NCBI GenBank assembly: GCA_024688885.1
Contig: JAILDV010000010.1
Span: 82,632-146,631, forward strand
Reading direction: 5' to 3'
DNA: 64,000 nucleotides
Origin: Bacteroidaceae bacterium
GTDB lineage: Bacteria > Bacteroidota > Bacteroidia > Bacteroidales > Bacteroidaceae
Under the pieces are notes generated by a model. The model did no database searches, was not told the origin of the DNA, and saw nothing but the letters and a program-made list of their open reading frames with translations. Made by a program: the position numbers and the translations under genes. The stretch's first letter is position 1; each line of letters starts with the position of its first letter. This document shows positions 45,732 to 53,701 of the stretch, piece by piece.

Positions 45732-47423
45732 ATGAACACAAAATACATCTTCGTCACCGGAGGAGTCGTTTCCTCACTCGGCAAAGGCATCATCTCAGCC
45801 AGCATCGGCAAACTTCTCCAGGCACGTGGCTTCAAAGTCACCATCCAGAAGTTTGACCCCTACATCAACATCGACCCCGGCACTCTCAACCCCTATGAGC
45901 ACGGAGAATGCTACGTCACAGTGGATGGCATGGAGACAGACCTCGACCTCGGACACTACGAGCGGTTCACCGACATACAGACAACCCGTTATAACTCCAT
46001 CACGACAGGTCGCATCTACAAGACCGTCATCGACCGCGAACGTCATGGTGACTATCTCGGCAAGACCATTCAGGTGGTTCCCCACATCACCGACGAAATC
46101 AAACGAAGGATGCTGAGAAGCCCCCTCCCAACCTCCCCCAAAAGGGAGGAGAAGAGCCCCTATCTTATTCCCCAAAAGGGGAAAGAACCATCCGGACGGT
46201 TTCCCTCCCCCTTGGGGGAGTTGGAGGGGGCTGGGGGCTTCGACTTCGTCATCACCGAAGTGGGCGGCACCATCGGCGACATCGAGAGTGCCCCTTTCAT
46301 GGAAGCCATCCGACAACTGCGCTGGCAACTCGGACGAGATGCCGTATGTGTGCATCTCACCTATGTGCCCTATCTGAAAGCGGCAGACGAACTGAAGACC
46401 AAACCCACCCAGCACTCAGTCAAAGAGTTGCAAGGCATGGGCATACAGCCCGACATCCTCGTTCTTCGCACCGAGCGCCATCTTGATGATGCCCTGCGCA
46501 TGAAGGTGGCATCCTTCTGCAACGTGGATCTTGAATGTGTGGTGCAGAGCGAAGACATGCCCAGCATCTACCAAGTGCCTGTCAGCATGCAGCGGCAAGG
46601 ACTCGATGCCGCCATCATGCGCAAGATTGGTATTCCCGTAGGAGAGACGCCAGCCATGAAATCATGGCACGACTTCCTTGACAAACAGAGCCGTGCCACC
46701 AGAGAAGTTCACATTGGTCTTGTGGGCAAATACGATCTCCAGGATGCATACAAGTCCATCCGCGAGAGCCTCAACCTGGCTGGCATCTACTGCGATGTGA
46801 AGGTGAAACTCCACTTCATCAACAGCGAAAACATCACGCCCGAAAACGTGGCAGCCCAACTCGAAGGCATGGCAGGAGCCATCATCTGCCCCGGTTTCGG
46901 CAGGCGAGGCATCGAAGGCAAAATCACAGCCATTCAACACACCCGCACCCACGACATCCCCACCTTCGGCATCTGCCTCGGCATGCAGATGATGGTCATC
47001 GAATTTGCCCGCAACGTCCTCGGACTTGCCGATGCCAACAGCACGGAAATGAACCCAGAAACCCAGCATCCCGTCATCGACCTCATGGAAGAGCAGAAGA
47101 ACATCACAGGCATGGGCGGAACGATGCGTCTCGGAGCCTACCCCTGCCAACTGCGTCAAGGCAGCAAGGCACTTGGCATCTACGGCAAGCCCGACATCCA
47201 AGAGCGCCATCGCCACCGCTACGAATTCAACAACCACTACCTCGCCTCCTTCGAGCAGCACGGCATGCAATGCGTCGGCACCAACCCCGAAAGCAACTTG
47301 GTAGAAGTTGTCGAGCTTCCCGATAAGAAATGGTTCATCGGCACCCAGTTCCATCCCGAGTATGCCTCCACCGTTCTCCATCCCCACCCCCTCTTCATGG
47401 ACTTCATCAAAGCCATCAAGTAA
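45732..47423 (+). CDS. pyrG: CTP synthase with a ~40-residue repeat-encoded insertion
   Basis: Aminates UTP to CTP using glutamine. N-terminal synthetase domain ([29 protein letters not shown]) and class I glutaminase domain (GICLGMQMM with the Cys; QFHPEY with the His). 563 residues, versus ~535-545 normally. Between IKRRML and [10 protein letters not shown], where the family has about nine residues, there are ~41 (residues ~130-169), rich in Pro and encoded by a C/G-rich inverted repeat (46119-46239). The insertion lies beside the UTP/CTP-binding region, yet the reading frame is intact. Starts 3 bp after the purF-type gene. Confidence 0.95.
   Translation: MNTKYIFVTGGVVSSLGKGIISASIGKLLQARGFKVTIQKFDPYINIDPGTLNPYEHGECYVTVDGMETDLDLGHYERFTDIQTTRYNSITTGRIYKTVIDRERHGDYLGKTIQVVPHITDEIKRRMLRSPLPTSPKREEKSPYLIPQKGKEPSGRFPSPLGELEGAGGFDFVITEVGGTIGDIESAPFMEAIRQLRWQLGRDAVCVHLTYVPYLKAADELKTKPTQHSVKELQGMGIQPDILVLRTERHLDDALRMKVASFCNVDLECVVQSEDMPSIYQVPVSMQRQGLDAAIMRKIGIPVGETPAMKSWHDFLDKQSRATREVHIGLVGKYDLQDAYKSIRESLNLAGIYCDVKVKLHFINSENITPENVAAQLEGMAGAIICPGFGRRGIEGKITAIQHTRTHDIPTFGICLGMQMMVIEFARNVLGLADANSTEMNPETQHPVIDLMEEQKNITGMGGTMRLGAYPCQLRQGSKALGIYGKPDIQERHRHRYEFNNHYLASFEQHGMQCVGTNPESNLVEVVELPDKKWFIGTQFHPEYASTVLHPHPLFMDFIKAIK
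46119..46239 (+). repeat. C-rich inverted-repeat element inside pyrG
   Basis: The left arm AGCCCCCTCCCAACCTCCCC (46119-46138) is complementary to GGGGGAGTTGGAGGGGGCT (46213-46232) but for small bulges. Inner arms CCCCAAAAGGGG and CCCTTGGGGGAG also pair. This is the kind of palindromic element usually seen between genes; here it is read in frame. Confidence 0.88.
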
Positions 47424-47484
47424 CACTACAATTCATTCGTCTCATTTTTTCATTTTCTCATTCTTTCATTTTTTTCATTTCTCC

Positions 47485-48342
47485 ATGTCCACCATTCCAT
47501 TCACAAAAATGCACGGAGCGGGCAACGACTACATCTATGTCAACACCCTCTTGTATCACATTCCAAACCCCTCAGCTGCAGCCATCAAATGGAGCCGTCC
47601 CCACTTCGGCATAGGAAGTGACGGACTCATCCTCATCGGAGCAGCCACATGCCCTGATGCAGACTTCTCCATGCGCATCTTCAACAATGACGGCTCCGAA
47701 GCAATGATGTGCGGAAACGGCACCCGATGCGTGGCTAAGTATCTGCACGACAAAGGCGTGACACGCAAGAACCCCATACGTCTCCAAACCCTTTCAGGCA
47801 TCAAGGTTCTCCAACTGCATCTCGATGCAGACAATAAGGTGGAGAGCGTTACGGTGGATATGGGCACACCCATCCTGCAACAACCACAGCAATTTGCCGT
47901 GAATAGTGGCAGTGCACTTGATTATGCTGTCACTGTTGATGATCGCACCTTCCAAGGCACCTTCGTCTCCATGGGCAACCCCCACTTCGTCATCTTCCTC
48001 AATGAAGATGTGGAACAATTTCCCCTCTCACACTTCGGTCCCCTTTTGGAGCACCATTTCCTCTTCCCTCAACGCTGCAACATTGAGTTTGCCCAAGTCA
48101 TCGACGATGACACTTTCCGTATGCGTGTGTGGGAACGCGGTTCTGGCATTACTCTCGCTTGTGGCACTGGAGCCTGCGCCACTGCTGTAGCCGCCCATCT
48201 CACAGGCAGGGCAAGTCGTCAAAGCAACATTCAAATGGATGGTGGCACTCTCCACATCGAATGGAACGCCACCGACAACCACATCCTCATGACTGGTCCC
48301 GCAGCCATCTCCTTCGAAGGAGAAATCGAACTGGATGAATGA
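47485..48342 (+). CDS. dapF: Diaminopimelate epimerase
   Basis: Cofactor-free epimerase converting LL-DAP to meso-DAP. 285 residues; the two catalytic Cys are in [14 protein letters not shown] and [12 protein letters not shown]; start motif [14 protein letters not shown]. The ATG at 47485 is used; an upstream in-frame ATG at 47308 lies inside pyrG. A simple repeat of TCATTTTTTCATTT units fills the 61-bp gap. It completes the DAP branch begun by DapL in the same operon. Confidence 0.95.
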   Translation: MSTIPFTKMHGAGNDYIYVNTLLYHIPNPSAAAIKWSRPHFGIGSDGLILIGAATCPDADFSMRIFNNDGSEAMMCGNGTRCVAKYLHDKGVTRKNPIRLQTLSGIKVLQLHLDADNKVESVTVDMGTPILQQPQQFAVNSGSALDYAVTVDDRTFQGTFVSMGNPHFVIFLNEDVEQFPLSHFGPLLEHHFLFPQRCNIEFAQVIDDDTFRMRVWERGSGITLACGTGACATAVAAHLTGRASRQSNIQMDGGTLHIEWNATDNHILMTGPAAISFEGEIELDE

Positions 48343-48423
48343 AAATAATCTCCGACTATTCTTTTTTCAACAACATCCATCCTTTTCGTATCCTCTCTAA
48401 ACAACCTTAAACCTCTTTTTCAT

Positions 48424-48450
48424 TTGTACCTATATTATATATATGTACAA
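48424..48450. repeat. 27-bp AT-rich palindrome
   Basis: TTGTAC (48424-48429) and GTACAA (48445-48450) flank an alternating TA stretch. It lies between dapF and the structured region; it could be a weak terminator or a binding site. Confidence 0.5.
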
Positions 48451-48471
48451 CCTTCCACTTTGTTTTTTATA

Positions 48472-48660
48472 GGGGCCACGACGTAGCCCCAAATGACTCC
48501 CGGAAATACGGGTATGAGTTCTGTGAGATAACGTAAGTCTCCAAGGAGACAGATAGGAGATTTACCCTGTTCTGTACCCCTTCAAAGTCGTACGTCGTTG
48601 CCACTTTGAGCCCTACGACGGAAAGCTCATGAGGGTAGCGCCGTTATGCTCATGAGCCCC
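48472..48660 (+). ncRNA. Candidate structured RNA with five hairpins
   Basis: Hairpins in series: GGGGC/GCCCC (48472-48490); CCCG/CGGG with outer ACTC/GAGT (48496-48519); GTCTCC/GGAGAC (48537-48550); CAAAGT/ACTTTG (48583-48608); GCTCATGAG/CTCATGAGC (48625-48657). The motif (C/T)ACGACG recurs at 48477-48483, 48614-48620 and 48661-48667. No open frame explains it, and it does not match rRNA, tRNA, tmRNA, RNase P, SRP or 6S RNA as I know them. Strand is assumed from the flanking operons. Confidence 0.45.
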
Positions 48661-48808
48661 ACGACGGTCAGGAATAGGGAGGGCATCAAGATGTGAAAAA
48701 ATGATTGTTGATAGCGCAAATTGACAGCACTTTCTTGATTTATGTCAAAATAATGCCACAAATACAAACATAAATTACATTTTGCTTTATAAAACAAGTA
48801 TTTTGCTT

Positions 48809-48816
48809 TACCTTTG
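48809..48816 (+). promoter_or_regulatory. -7 promoter box of the leader ORF/glnK-amtB unit
   Basis: TACCTTTG. Upstream there are two ATTTTGCTTTA copies (48779-48789, 48800-48810) and a dyad TTGACA (48721-48726) with TGTCAA (48743-48748), similar to the half-site in the gltB and asnB promoters. Confidence 0.65.
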
Positions 48817-48845
48817 CACCGTAAATCAAAACAAACACCGACATT

Positions 48846-48956
48846 ATGATAGGTAATTCGAAACAAATCGCTAACATTCTGTCAAATAATCAGCAGCAGA
48901 ATAATCAGCAGCAGAACCAGGAGCAGAATCAGGGTCCCACTTCGCTTGCGGTGTGA
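48846..48956 (+). CDS. Gln/Asn-rich 36-residue leader ORF upstream of glnK-amtB
   Basis: ATG 48846, TGA 48954-48956, 30 bp behind a good promoter. Ten of 36 residues are Gln and eight are Asn, mostly in two copies of NNQQQ (codons AATAATCAGCAGCAG at 48885-48899 and 48900-48914) followed by NQEQNQ. The next genes are PII and the ammonium transporter. A peptide whose translation needs much charged tRNA-Gln would be a natural sensor for glutamine supply, like the amino-acid-rich leaders of biosynthetic operons. This role is inferred. It might instead be a genuine small protein. Confidence 0.55.
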   Translation: MIGNSKQIANILSNNQQQNNQQQNQEQNQGPTSLAV

Positions 48957-49026
48957 ATCTACCAGTCGGATAACACACAGACAACAAACACAAGCAATAA
49001 TACAAAAACAACACAAACACAACATT

Positions 49027-49056
49027 GAGGCTGGTTCAAACTGATGAATCAGCCTC
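49027..49056 (+). terminator. Possible attenuator hairpin before glnK
   Basis: GAGGCTG (49027-49033) pairs with CAGCCTC (49050-49056), then TATTATTTG. The 70 nt between the leader ORF stop and the hairpin are C/A-rich and almost free of G, as in Rho-loading sites. The T-tract is weak. Confidence 0.45.
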
Positions 49057-49110
49057 TATTATTTGAGACAAATTCTACTTATTATTAACAACACAAAACA
49101 CAAACACAAC

Positions 49111-49458
49111 ATGAAAAGAATTGAAGCAATCATCCGCAAGACGAAGTTCGAGGATGTGAAAGAAGCATTGTTGCATTCGGACATTGATTGGTTTGAGTAT
49201 CACAACGTGCACGGCATCGGGCAAAGCCGTGAGGAGCGCATCTATCGCGGTGTGCAATACTCGACCGACGTGATTGAACGTGTGGCACTGACCATCGTGT
49301 GCCGCGACCAGTTCGTGGAGCCGACGGTGAAGGTCATCCTGAAGGTGGCAAACACGGGCGAAATCGGTGACGGGCGCATCTTCGTGAGCGACATGATCGA
49401 CACCTGGAGCATCCGCACAGGAGAGAACGGCGACACCGTATTGAGAGACAAGAAGTAA
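49111..49458 (+). CDS. glnK: PII-family nitrogen regulatory protein
   Basis: 115-residue trimeric signal protein that reads 2-oxoglutarate and ATP/ADP and normally gates AmtB. N-terminus MKRIEAIIRKTKFEDVKEAL; the T-loop Tyr is present in RIYRGVQYSTDV; the C-terminal block reads GDGRIFVSDMIDTWSIRTGE. The ATG at 49111 is chosen over one at 49063 because the family begins there. Directly upstream of amtB, the classical glnK-amtB arrangement. Confidence 0.93.
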   Translation: MKRIEAIIRKTKFEDVKEALLHSDIDWFEYHNVHGIGQSREERIYRGVQYSTDVIERVALTIVCRDQFVEPTVKVILKVANTGEIGDGRIFVSDMIDTWSIRTGENGDTVLRDKK

Positions 49459-49594
49459 ACAACGAATTTAACGGATTCAACGAATTATTATAGGTATTAA
49501 CAACAACGAATTTACGAATTAGACGAATTTTTTCTTTTCAGCCGCATGGCAGTTCGTGAAATTGGTGTAATTCGTTGTAAAGAAATTAGAAGTT
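49459..49594. repeat. ACGAATT-repeat spacer between glnK and amtB
   Basis: ACGAATT at 49462, 49480, 49506, 49514 and 49523, and the inverse AATTCGT at 49569. The outer copies can pair to form a long stem ending ~20 nt before the amtB start. It may set the ratio of PII to AmtB. Confidence 0.6.
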
Positions 49595-50851
49595 ATGAAC
49601 GAAGTAGGTATTTCACTCGATACAGTATGGATGCTGTTGGCAGCCATGTTGGTTTTCTGGATGCAACCAGGTTTTGCCCTGTGTGAGGCAGGTTTCACAC
49701 GTAGTAAGAACTGTGCAAACATTCTGATGAAGAACTTTGTCGATTTCATGTTCGGCTCTCTGCTCTTCTTCTTCATCGGTTTCGGCATCATGTTTGGAAG
49801 CGACATTCTGGGTGGCTTCATCGGATTGCCCAACTGGGGTGACCTCTCTTTCTACGAGGGCGACCTCCCCGTGGAGGGCTTCCTGATTTTCGAGACGGTC
49901 TTCTGTGCCACTTCTGCCACGATCGTGAGCGGTGCGATGGCTGAACGCACGAAGTTCTCCATGTACTTGGTGTATAGTGCTTTCATCTCTCTCATCATCT
50001 ATCCCGTCGAAGGTCACTGGACATGGGGTGGCGGCTGGCTTTGCAACGATGCTGCCGACAGCTTCATGATGACCACCTTCGGTGATGTGTTCCACGACTT
50101 TGCAGGTTCTGCCATTGTACACAGTGTGGGTGGTGTGCTCGCATTCATCGGTGCCATCGCATTGGGTCCCCGTCTTGGCAAGTACAGCAAGGAGGGTAAG
50201 AGTCACGCCATCCCTGGCCACAACCTCACATTGGCAGCCCTTGGCGTGTTCATCCTCTGGCTCGGATGGTTCGGTTTCAACCCTGGTAGCCAATTGGCAG
50301 CTTCTGGCGAAGTGAACCGCGTGGCCATTTCTCACGTGTTCCTGACCACGAACTTGGCAGCCGTGGCAGGCGGTGTGGCAACAATGTTCATCACTTGGCT
50401 GAGATATGGCAAACCTTCTCTCTCACTCACCCTCAACGGCATCTTGGCAGGTCTCGTAGGTATCACTGCTGGTTGCGACCTCGTTTCTCCTGTTGGTGCT
50501 GTCATCATCGGTCTCGTTTGTGGTGTCGTGCTGGTGTTCGCCATTGAGTTCATCGACCACAAGCTGCACATCGACGACCCAGTGGGTGCTTCTTCAGTGC
50601 ACGGTGTTTGCGGTATCCTTGGTACCCTGATGACTGGTCTGCTTTCTACAAGCAACGGTGCCTTCTATGGTGGCGGTTGGGGTTTCTTCGCTGCTGAGTG
50701 CTTCGGAGTCCTCGTCATCGACCTCTGGGCAGCTGCATGCGGTCTCATCCTCTTCTACAGCATCAAGAAACTGCACGGTCTGCGTGTAGAACCTCGCATC
50801 GAGGAAGAAGGTCTCGACATCTACGAGCATGGAGAGAGCTGCTACAACTAA
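49595..50851 (+). CDS. amtB: Ammonium transporter
   Basis: 418-residue Amt/MEP channel with about 11 helices. Landmarks: FWMQPGFALCEAGFTRSKN, GAMAERTKFSMYL, the pore His pair in DFAGSAIVHSVGG and DPVGASSVHGVCGILG. Trimer in the inner membrane, normally blocked by PII when nitrogen is plentiful. No cleavable signal peptide is seen. Followed by a separate promoter for the porin-like gene. Confidence 0.95.
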   Translation: MNEVGISLDTVWMLLAAMLVFWMQPGFALCEAGFTRSKNCANILMKNFVDFMFGSLLFFFIGFGIMFGSDILGGFIGLPNWGDLSFYEGDLPVEGFLIFETVFCATSATIVSGAMAERTKFSMYLVYSAFISLIIYPVEGHWTWGGGWLCNDAADSFMMTTFGDVFHDFAGSAIVHSVGGVLAFIGAIALGPRLGKYSKEGKSHAIPGHNLTLAALGVFILWLGWFGFNPGSQLAASGEVNRVAISHVFLTTNLAAVAGGVATMFITWLRYGKPSLSLTLNGILAGLVGITAGCDLVSPVGAVIIGLVCGVVLVFAIEFIDHKLHIDDPVGASSVHGVCGILGTLMTGLLSTSNGAFYGGGWGFFAAECFGVLVIDLWAAACGLILFYSIKKLHGLRVEPRIEEEGLDIYEHGESCYN

Positions 50852-50904
50852 ATCAAAAAGCACAATTGAAAAGTTAAATATTTGCGACGGCCATAAAAAA
50901 ACAG

Positions 50905-50912
50905 TAACTTTG
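50905..50912 (+). promoter_or_regulatory. -7 promoter box for the TorF-like gene
   Basis: TAACTTTG with TTTG 20 bp upstream (50881), 26 bp before the ATG. Confidence 0.65.
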
Positions 50913-50938
50913 CAGTCGCATTCAAAAAAAGTAAAGGT

Positions 50939-51643
50939 ATGAAAAAGATTTTAGTTTTTGGATTGATGCTCCTCGGAGCAACTGCCATTAAGGCACAAGA
51001 GAAAGTGGAAGCGACCATCAGTGCAGATTTTGTGAATCAATACATTTGGCGTGGTCAAGATTTGGGCAACACCTCTTTCCAACCCACATTAGGAATCGAC
51101 TACAAAGGTCTTTCACTCTCTGCATGGGGCAGTGTAGGTCTCACCGAACCTGCTGACACAAAGGAATTCGACCTTACCCTCTCCTACACCATCGGAGGTC
51201 TCAATTTTGGTGTATGCGACTACTGGTTCAGCGGAGGTCTCGACCCAGAAAACCGTTACTTCAAGTATGACGCGCATGGCACCAACCACGTTTTCGAAGG
51301 GTTCATCGGTTACGATTTCGGTGTGGCATCCGTGTTATGGTGCACCAACTTCGCTGGTAACGACGGAGTGAAAAAGAACGGCGATCGCGCCTACAGTTCC
51401 TACTTCGAAGTGTCCGCACCTTTCAAACTTGCCACCTGCGATTGGTCAGCCACAGCGGGTGCAGTACCTCACCGCACCACGTATTACGGCACCAACGGTT
51501 TTGCAGTGGTCAACCTCTCACTTCGTGCGACGAAAGACATCAAGGTGACCGACTCATTCAGCATTCCAGTCTTCGGCGAGATCGCAGCCAACCCCTGCAG
51601 TCAGAAAGCTTATCTGGTCTTTGGATTAACATTGCGTCCTTAA
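50939..51643 (+). CDS. TorF-family putative outer-membrane porin
   Basis: A 234-residue beta-barrel-like protein with a signal peptide (FGLMLLGATAIKAQ) and Gcw_chp/TorF features: ADFVNQYIWRGQDLG, FQPTLGIDYKGLSLSAWGS, and an amphipathic last strand ending in GLTLRP. It stands between amtB and asnB and could admit nitrogen compounds through the outer membrane; this is context only. It ends at a strong terminator. Confidence 0.75.
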   Translation: MKKILVFGLMLLGATAIKAQEKVEATISADFVNQYIWRGQDLGNTSFQPTLGIDYKGLSLSAWGSVGLTEPADTKEFDLTLSYTIGGLNFGVCDYWFSGGLDPENRYFKYDAHGTNHVFEGFIGYDFGVASVLWCTNFAGNDGVKKNGDRAYSSYFEVSAPFKLATCDWSATAGAVPHRTTYYGTNGFAVVNLSLRATKDIKVTDSFSIPVFGEIAANPCSQKAYLVFGLTLRP

Positions 51644-51660
51644 TCCGGACCTGACGAAGG

Positions 51661-51695
51661 GGCTGCACCAAACAAGGTGCAGCCTTTTTTGTTTT
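51661..51695 (+). terminator. Rho-independent terminator
   Basis: Perfect 9-bp stem GGCTGCACC/GGTGCAGCC with a 6-nt loop, then TTTTTTGTTTT. Confidence 0.9.
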
Positions 51696-51762
51696 AATGT
51701 GGCAAGGAGATGCATCAAAACCGCTTTCCCTGCTACTTTTTTATGCCAAAAACAATAAAAAC

Positions 51763-51835
51763 AAACAAAATGATAATAATTTTTGAAAATTATTGTCAAA
51801 TTGTTTTGCTATTAAATATATTATTTGTAATTTTG
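51763..51835 (+). promoter_or_regulatory. asnB promoter with dyad shared with gltB
   Basis: -7 box TAATTTTG (51828-51835). TGATAATAATTTT (51771-51783) and AAAATTATTGTCA (51786-51798) form a 13-bp inverted repeat with one mismatch. The block aligns to the gltB promoter with the same spacing to the -7 box. Confidence 0.65.
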
Positions 51836-51900
51836 CAAGCGAAATTAAGAAAATAAAAACATTTTGATTACCACAACACAAACATAAACAACAAAAAGAC

Positions 51901-53604
51901 ATGTGTGGATTTGTAGGAATACTCAAAACGAAAGGCGATGCCCACCAGAAGCGTGAGCAGGCATTGAAGATGTCGGCAAAGATTCGGCATCGGGGTCCCG
52001 ACTGGAGTGGTGTGTTCAGCAGCGATAGATCTGTGCTGGCACATGAACGACTAGCGATTGTTGACCCGCTGTCGGGTGGACAACCCTTGTATTCAACTGA
52101 TGGCAGCGTGGTGCTAGCAGTGAATGGTGAGATCTACAACCATCAGGAGATTCGACGCCGCTATGCTGGACGGTATGAATTCAAGACAGGCAGCGACTGC
52201 GAGGTCATCCTTGCACTCTATCAGGACAAGGGCGTGGACTTTCTGGACGAGTTGAGCGGCATCTTTGCGTTTGTACTCTACGACTCAAGGACGGATGACT
52301 ATCTGGTGGCGCGCGACCCCATCGGTGTGATACCATTATATATAGGGCACGATCAGGACGGCACCGTCTATGTGGCAAGTGAGTTGAAAGCCCTCGAAGG
52401 ACAATGTGATGAATATAAGCCCTTCCCTCCCGGACACTATCTCTCCAGTCACGAAACAACTTCCGACTCTCAACCCCAGACTTTCAACTTCAAGAAGTGG
52501 TATCAGCGCGACTGGATGCAGTATGACGGCATGAAGTGGGCGACAAGTGACCGCAAGGAGGCTGTGCAGATGGTGAAGGAGGGACTGATGGCGGCGGTGA
52601 AGCGACAGCTGATGAGTGATGTACCTTACGGAGTGCTGCTGTCGGGTGGTTTGGACAGTTCGGTGGTATCTGCCATCGCCAAACTCTATGCTGCCAAACG
52701 TATTGAAACAAATGACCAGCACGATGCGTGGTGGCCTCGTCTGCACTCGTTTGCCGTAGGACTGAAGGGTGCTCCAGACTTGGCAAAGGCGCGTGAGGTG
52801 GCGGAGCATATCGGCACGGTGCATCATGAAGTGAACTACACCATTCAGGAGGGTCTCGATGCCATCCGCGATGTGATTTACTATACGGAGACTTACGATG
52901 TGACGACAGTCCGTGCCTCCACTCCGATGTACCTTTTGGCACGTGTCATCCGCAGCATGGGCATCAAGATGGTGCTCAGCGGCGAGGGGGCTGACGAGAT
53001 TTTCGGTGGTTACCTCTATTTCCACAAAGCACCCGATGCAAAGGCTTTCCACGAGGAAACGGTGCGGAAATTGGGAAAGCTGCATTTCTACGACTGTCTC
53101 CGTGCCAACAAGTCACTCATGGCATGGGGCATTGAGGGACGTGTGCCGTTCCTTGACAAGGAATTCTTGGATGTGGCAATGCGTATTGACCCTGCCTTGA
53201 AAATGTGTCCAGGAAAGACCATAGAGAAAGGTGTGGTGCGCGAGGGCTTTGCCCACATGCTGCCCGAAAGCATTGCATGGCGACAGAAAGAGCAGTTCAG
53301 CGACGGTGTGGGCTACTCATGGATTGACACGCTGAAGAAGGTGACTGCAGAGGCGGTGACAGACGAGCAGATGGCGCATGCTGCCGAACGGTTTCCCATC
53401 AACCCACCACTCTGCAAGGAGGAATACTACTACCGCAGCATCTTCGAAGAGCACTTCCCCAGCGCATCGGCTGCACGGAGCGTGAACCAAGAGGCTTCGG
53501 TGGCTTGCTCCACTGCCATCGCTCTGGAATGGGACACTGCCTTCAAGAACATGAATGACCCCAGCGGACGTGCCGTGAAGGGAGTGCATGAACAAGCATA
53601 CTAG
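51901..53604 (+). CDS. asnB: Asparagine synthase (glutamine-hydrolysing)
   Basis: 567 residues, AsnB type. The glutaminase domain begins with the required MCGFVGIL (Cys2 after Met removal) and has the RHRGPD, GEIYNHQEI and EVILALY blocks; the synthetase domain has the ATP site LLSGGLDSSVVSAIA and SGEGADEIFGGYLYF. Makes Asn from Asp, Gln and ATP. Single gene behind a nitrogen-dyad promoter; glnA follows. Confidence 0.96.
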   Translation: MCGFVGILKTKGDAHQKREQALKMSAKIRHRGPDWSGVFSSDRSVLAHERLAIVDPLSGGQPLYSTDGSVVLAVNGEIYNHQEIRRRYAGRYEFKTGSDCEVILALYQDKGVDFLDELSGIFAFVLYDSRTDDYLVARDPIGVIPLYIGHDQDGTVYVASELKALEGQCDEYKPFPPGHYLSSHETTSDSQPQTFNFKKWYQRDWMQYDGMKWATSDRKEAVQMVKEGLMAAVKRQLMSDVPYGVLLSGGLDSSVVSAIAKLYAAKRIETNDQHDAWWPRLHSFAVGLKGAPDLAKAREVAEHIGTVHHEVNYTIQEGLDAIRDVIYYTETYDVTTVRASTPMYLLARVIRSMGIKMVLSGEGADEIFGGYLYFHKAPDAKAFHEETVRKLGKLHFYDCLRANKSLMAWGIEGRVPFLDKEFLDVAMRIDPALKMCPGKTIEKGVVREGFAHMLPESIAWRQKEQFSDGVGYSWIDTLKKVTAEAVTDEQMAHAAERFPINPPLCKEEYYYRSIFEEHFPSASAARSVNQEASVACSTAIALEWDTAFKNMNDPSGRAVKGVHEQAY

Positions 53605-53631
53605 TGAGGAGTTGACAGTTAAAAGGTTCTT

Positions 53632-53670
53632 AACTCTTAATTCTAAACTCTTAATTCTAAACTCTTAATT
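53632..53670 (+). repeat. 14-bp AACTCTTAATTCTA tandem repeat
   Basis: Three copies with a 14-bp period (53632, 53646, 53660) in the 97-bp gap between asnB and glnA, preceded by a GTTGACAGTT fragment of the TCAACTGTC family. No clear promoter is seen here, so glnA may be read from the asnB promoter. Confidence 0.75.
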
Positions 53671-53701
53671 AATTCATAACCCACATAACACAAACACAAC
53701 T

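Noticed and set aside
48472..48660. Match to a known house-keeping RNA (6S, RNase P, tmRNA, SRP)
   Set aside because: Conserved cores of these RNAs are missing and the hairpin order does not fit, so only a candidate structured RNA is claimed.
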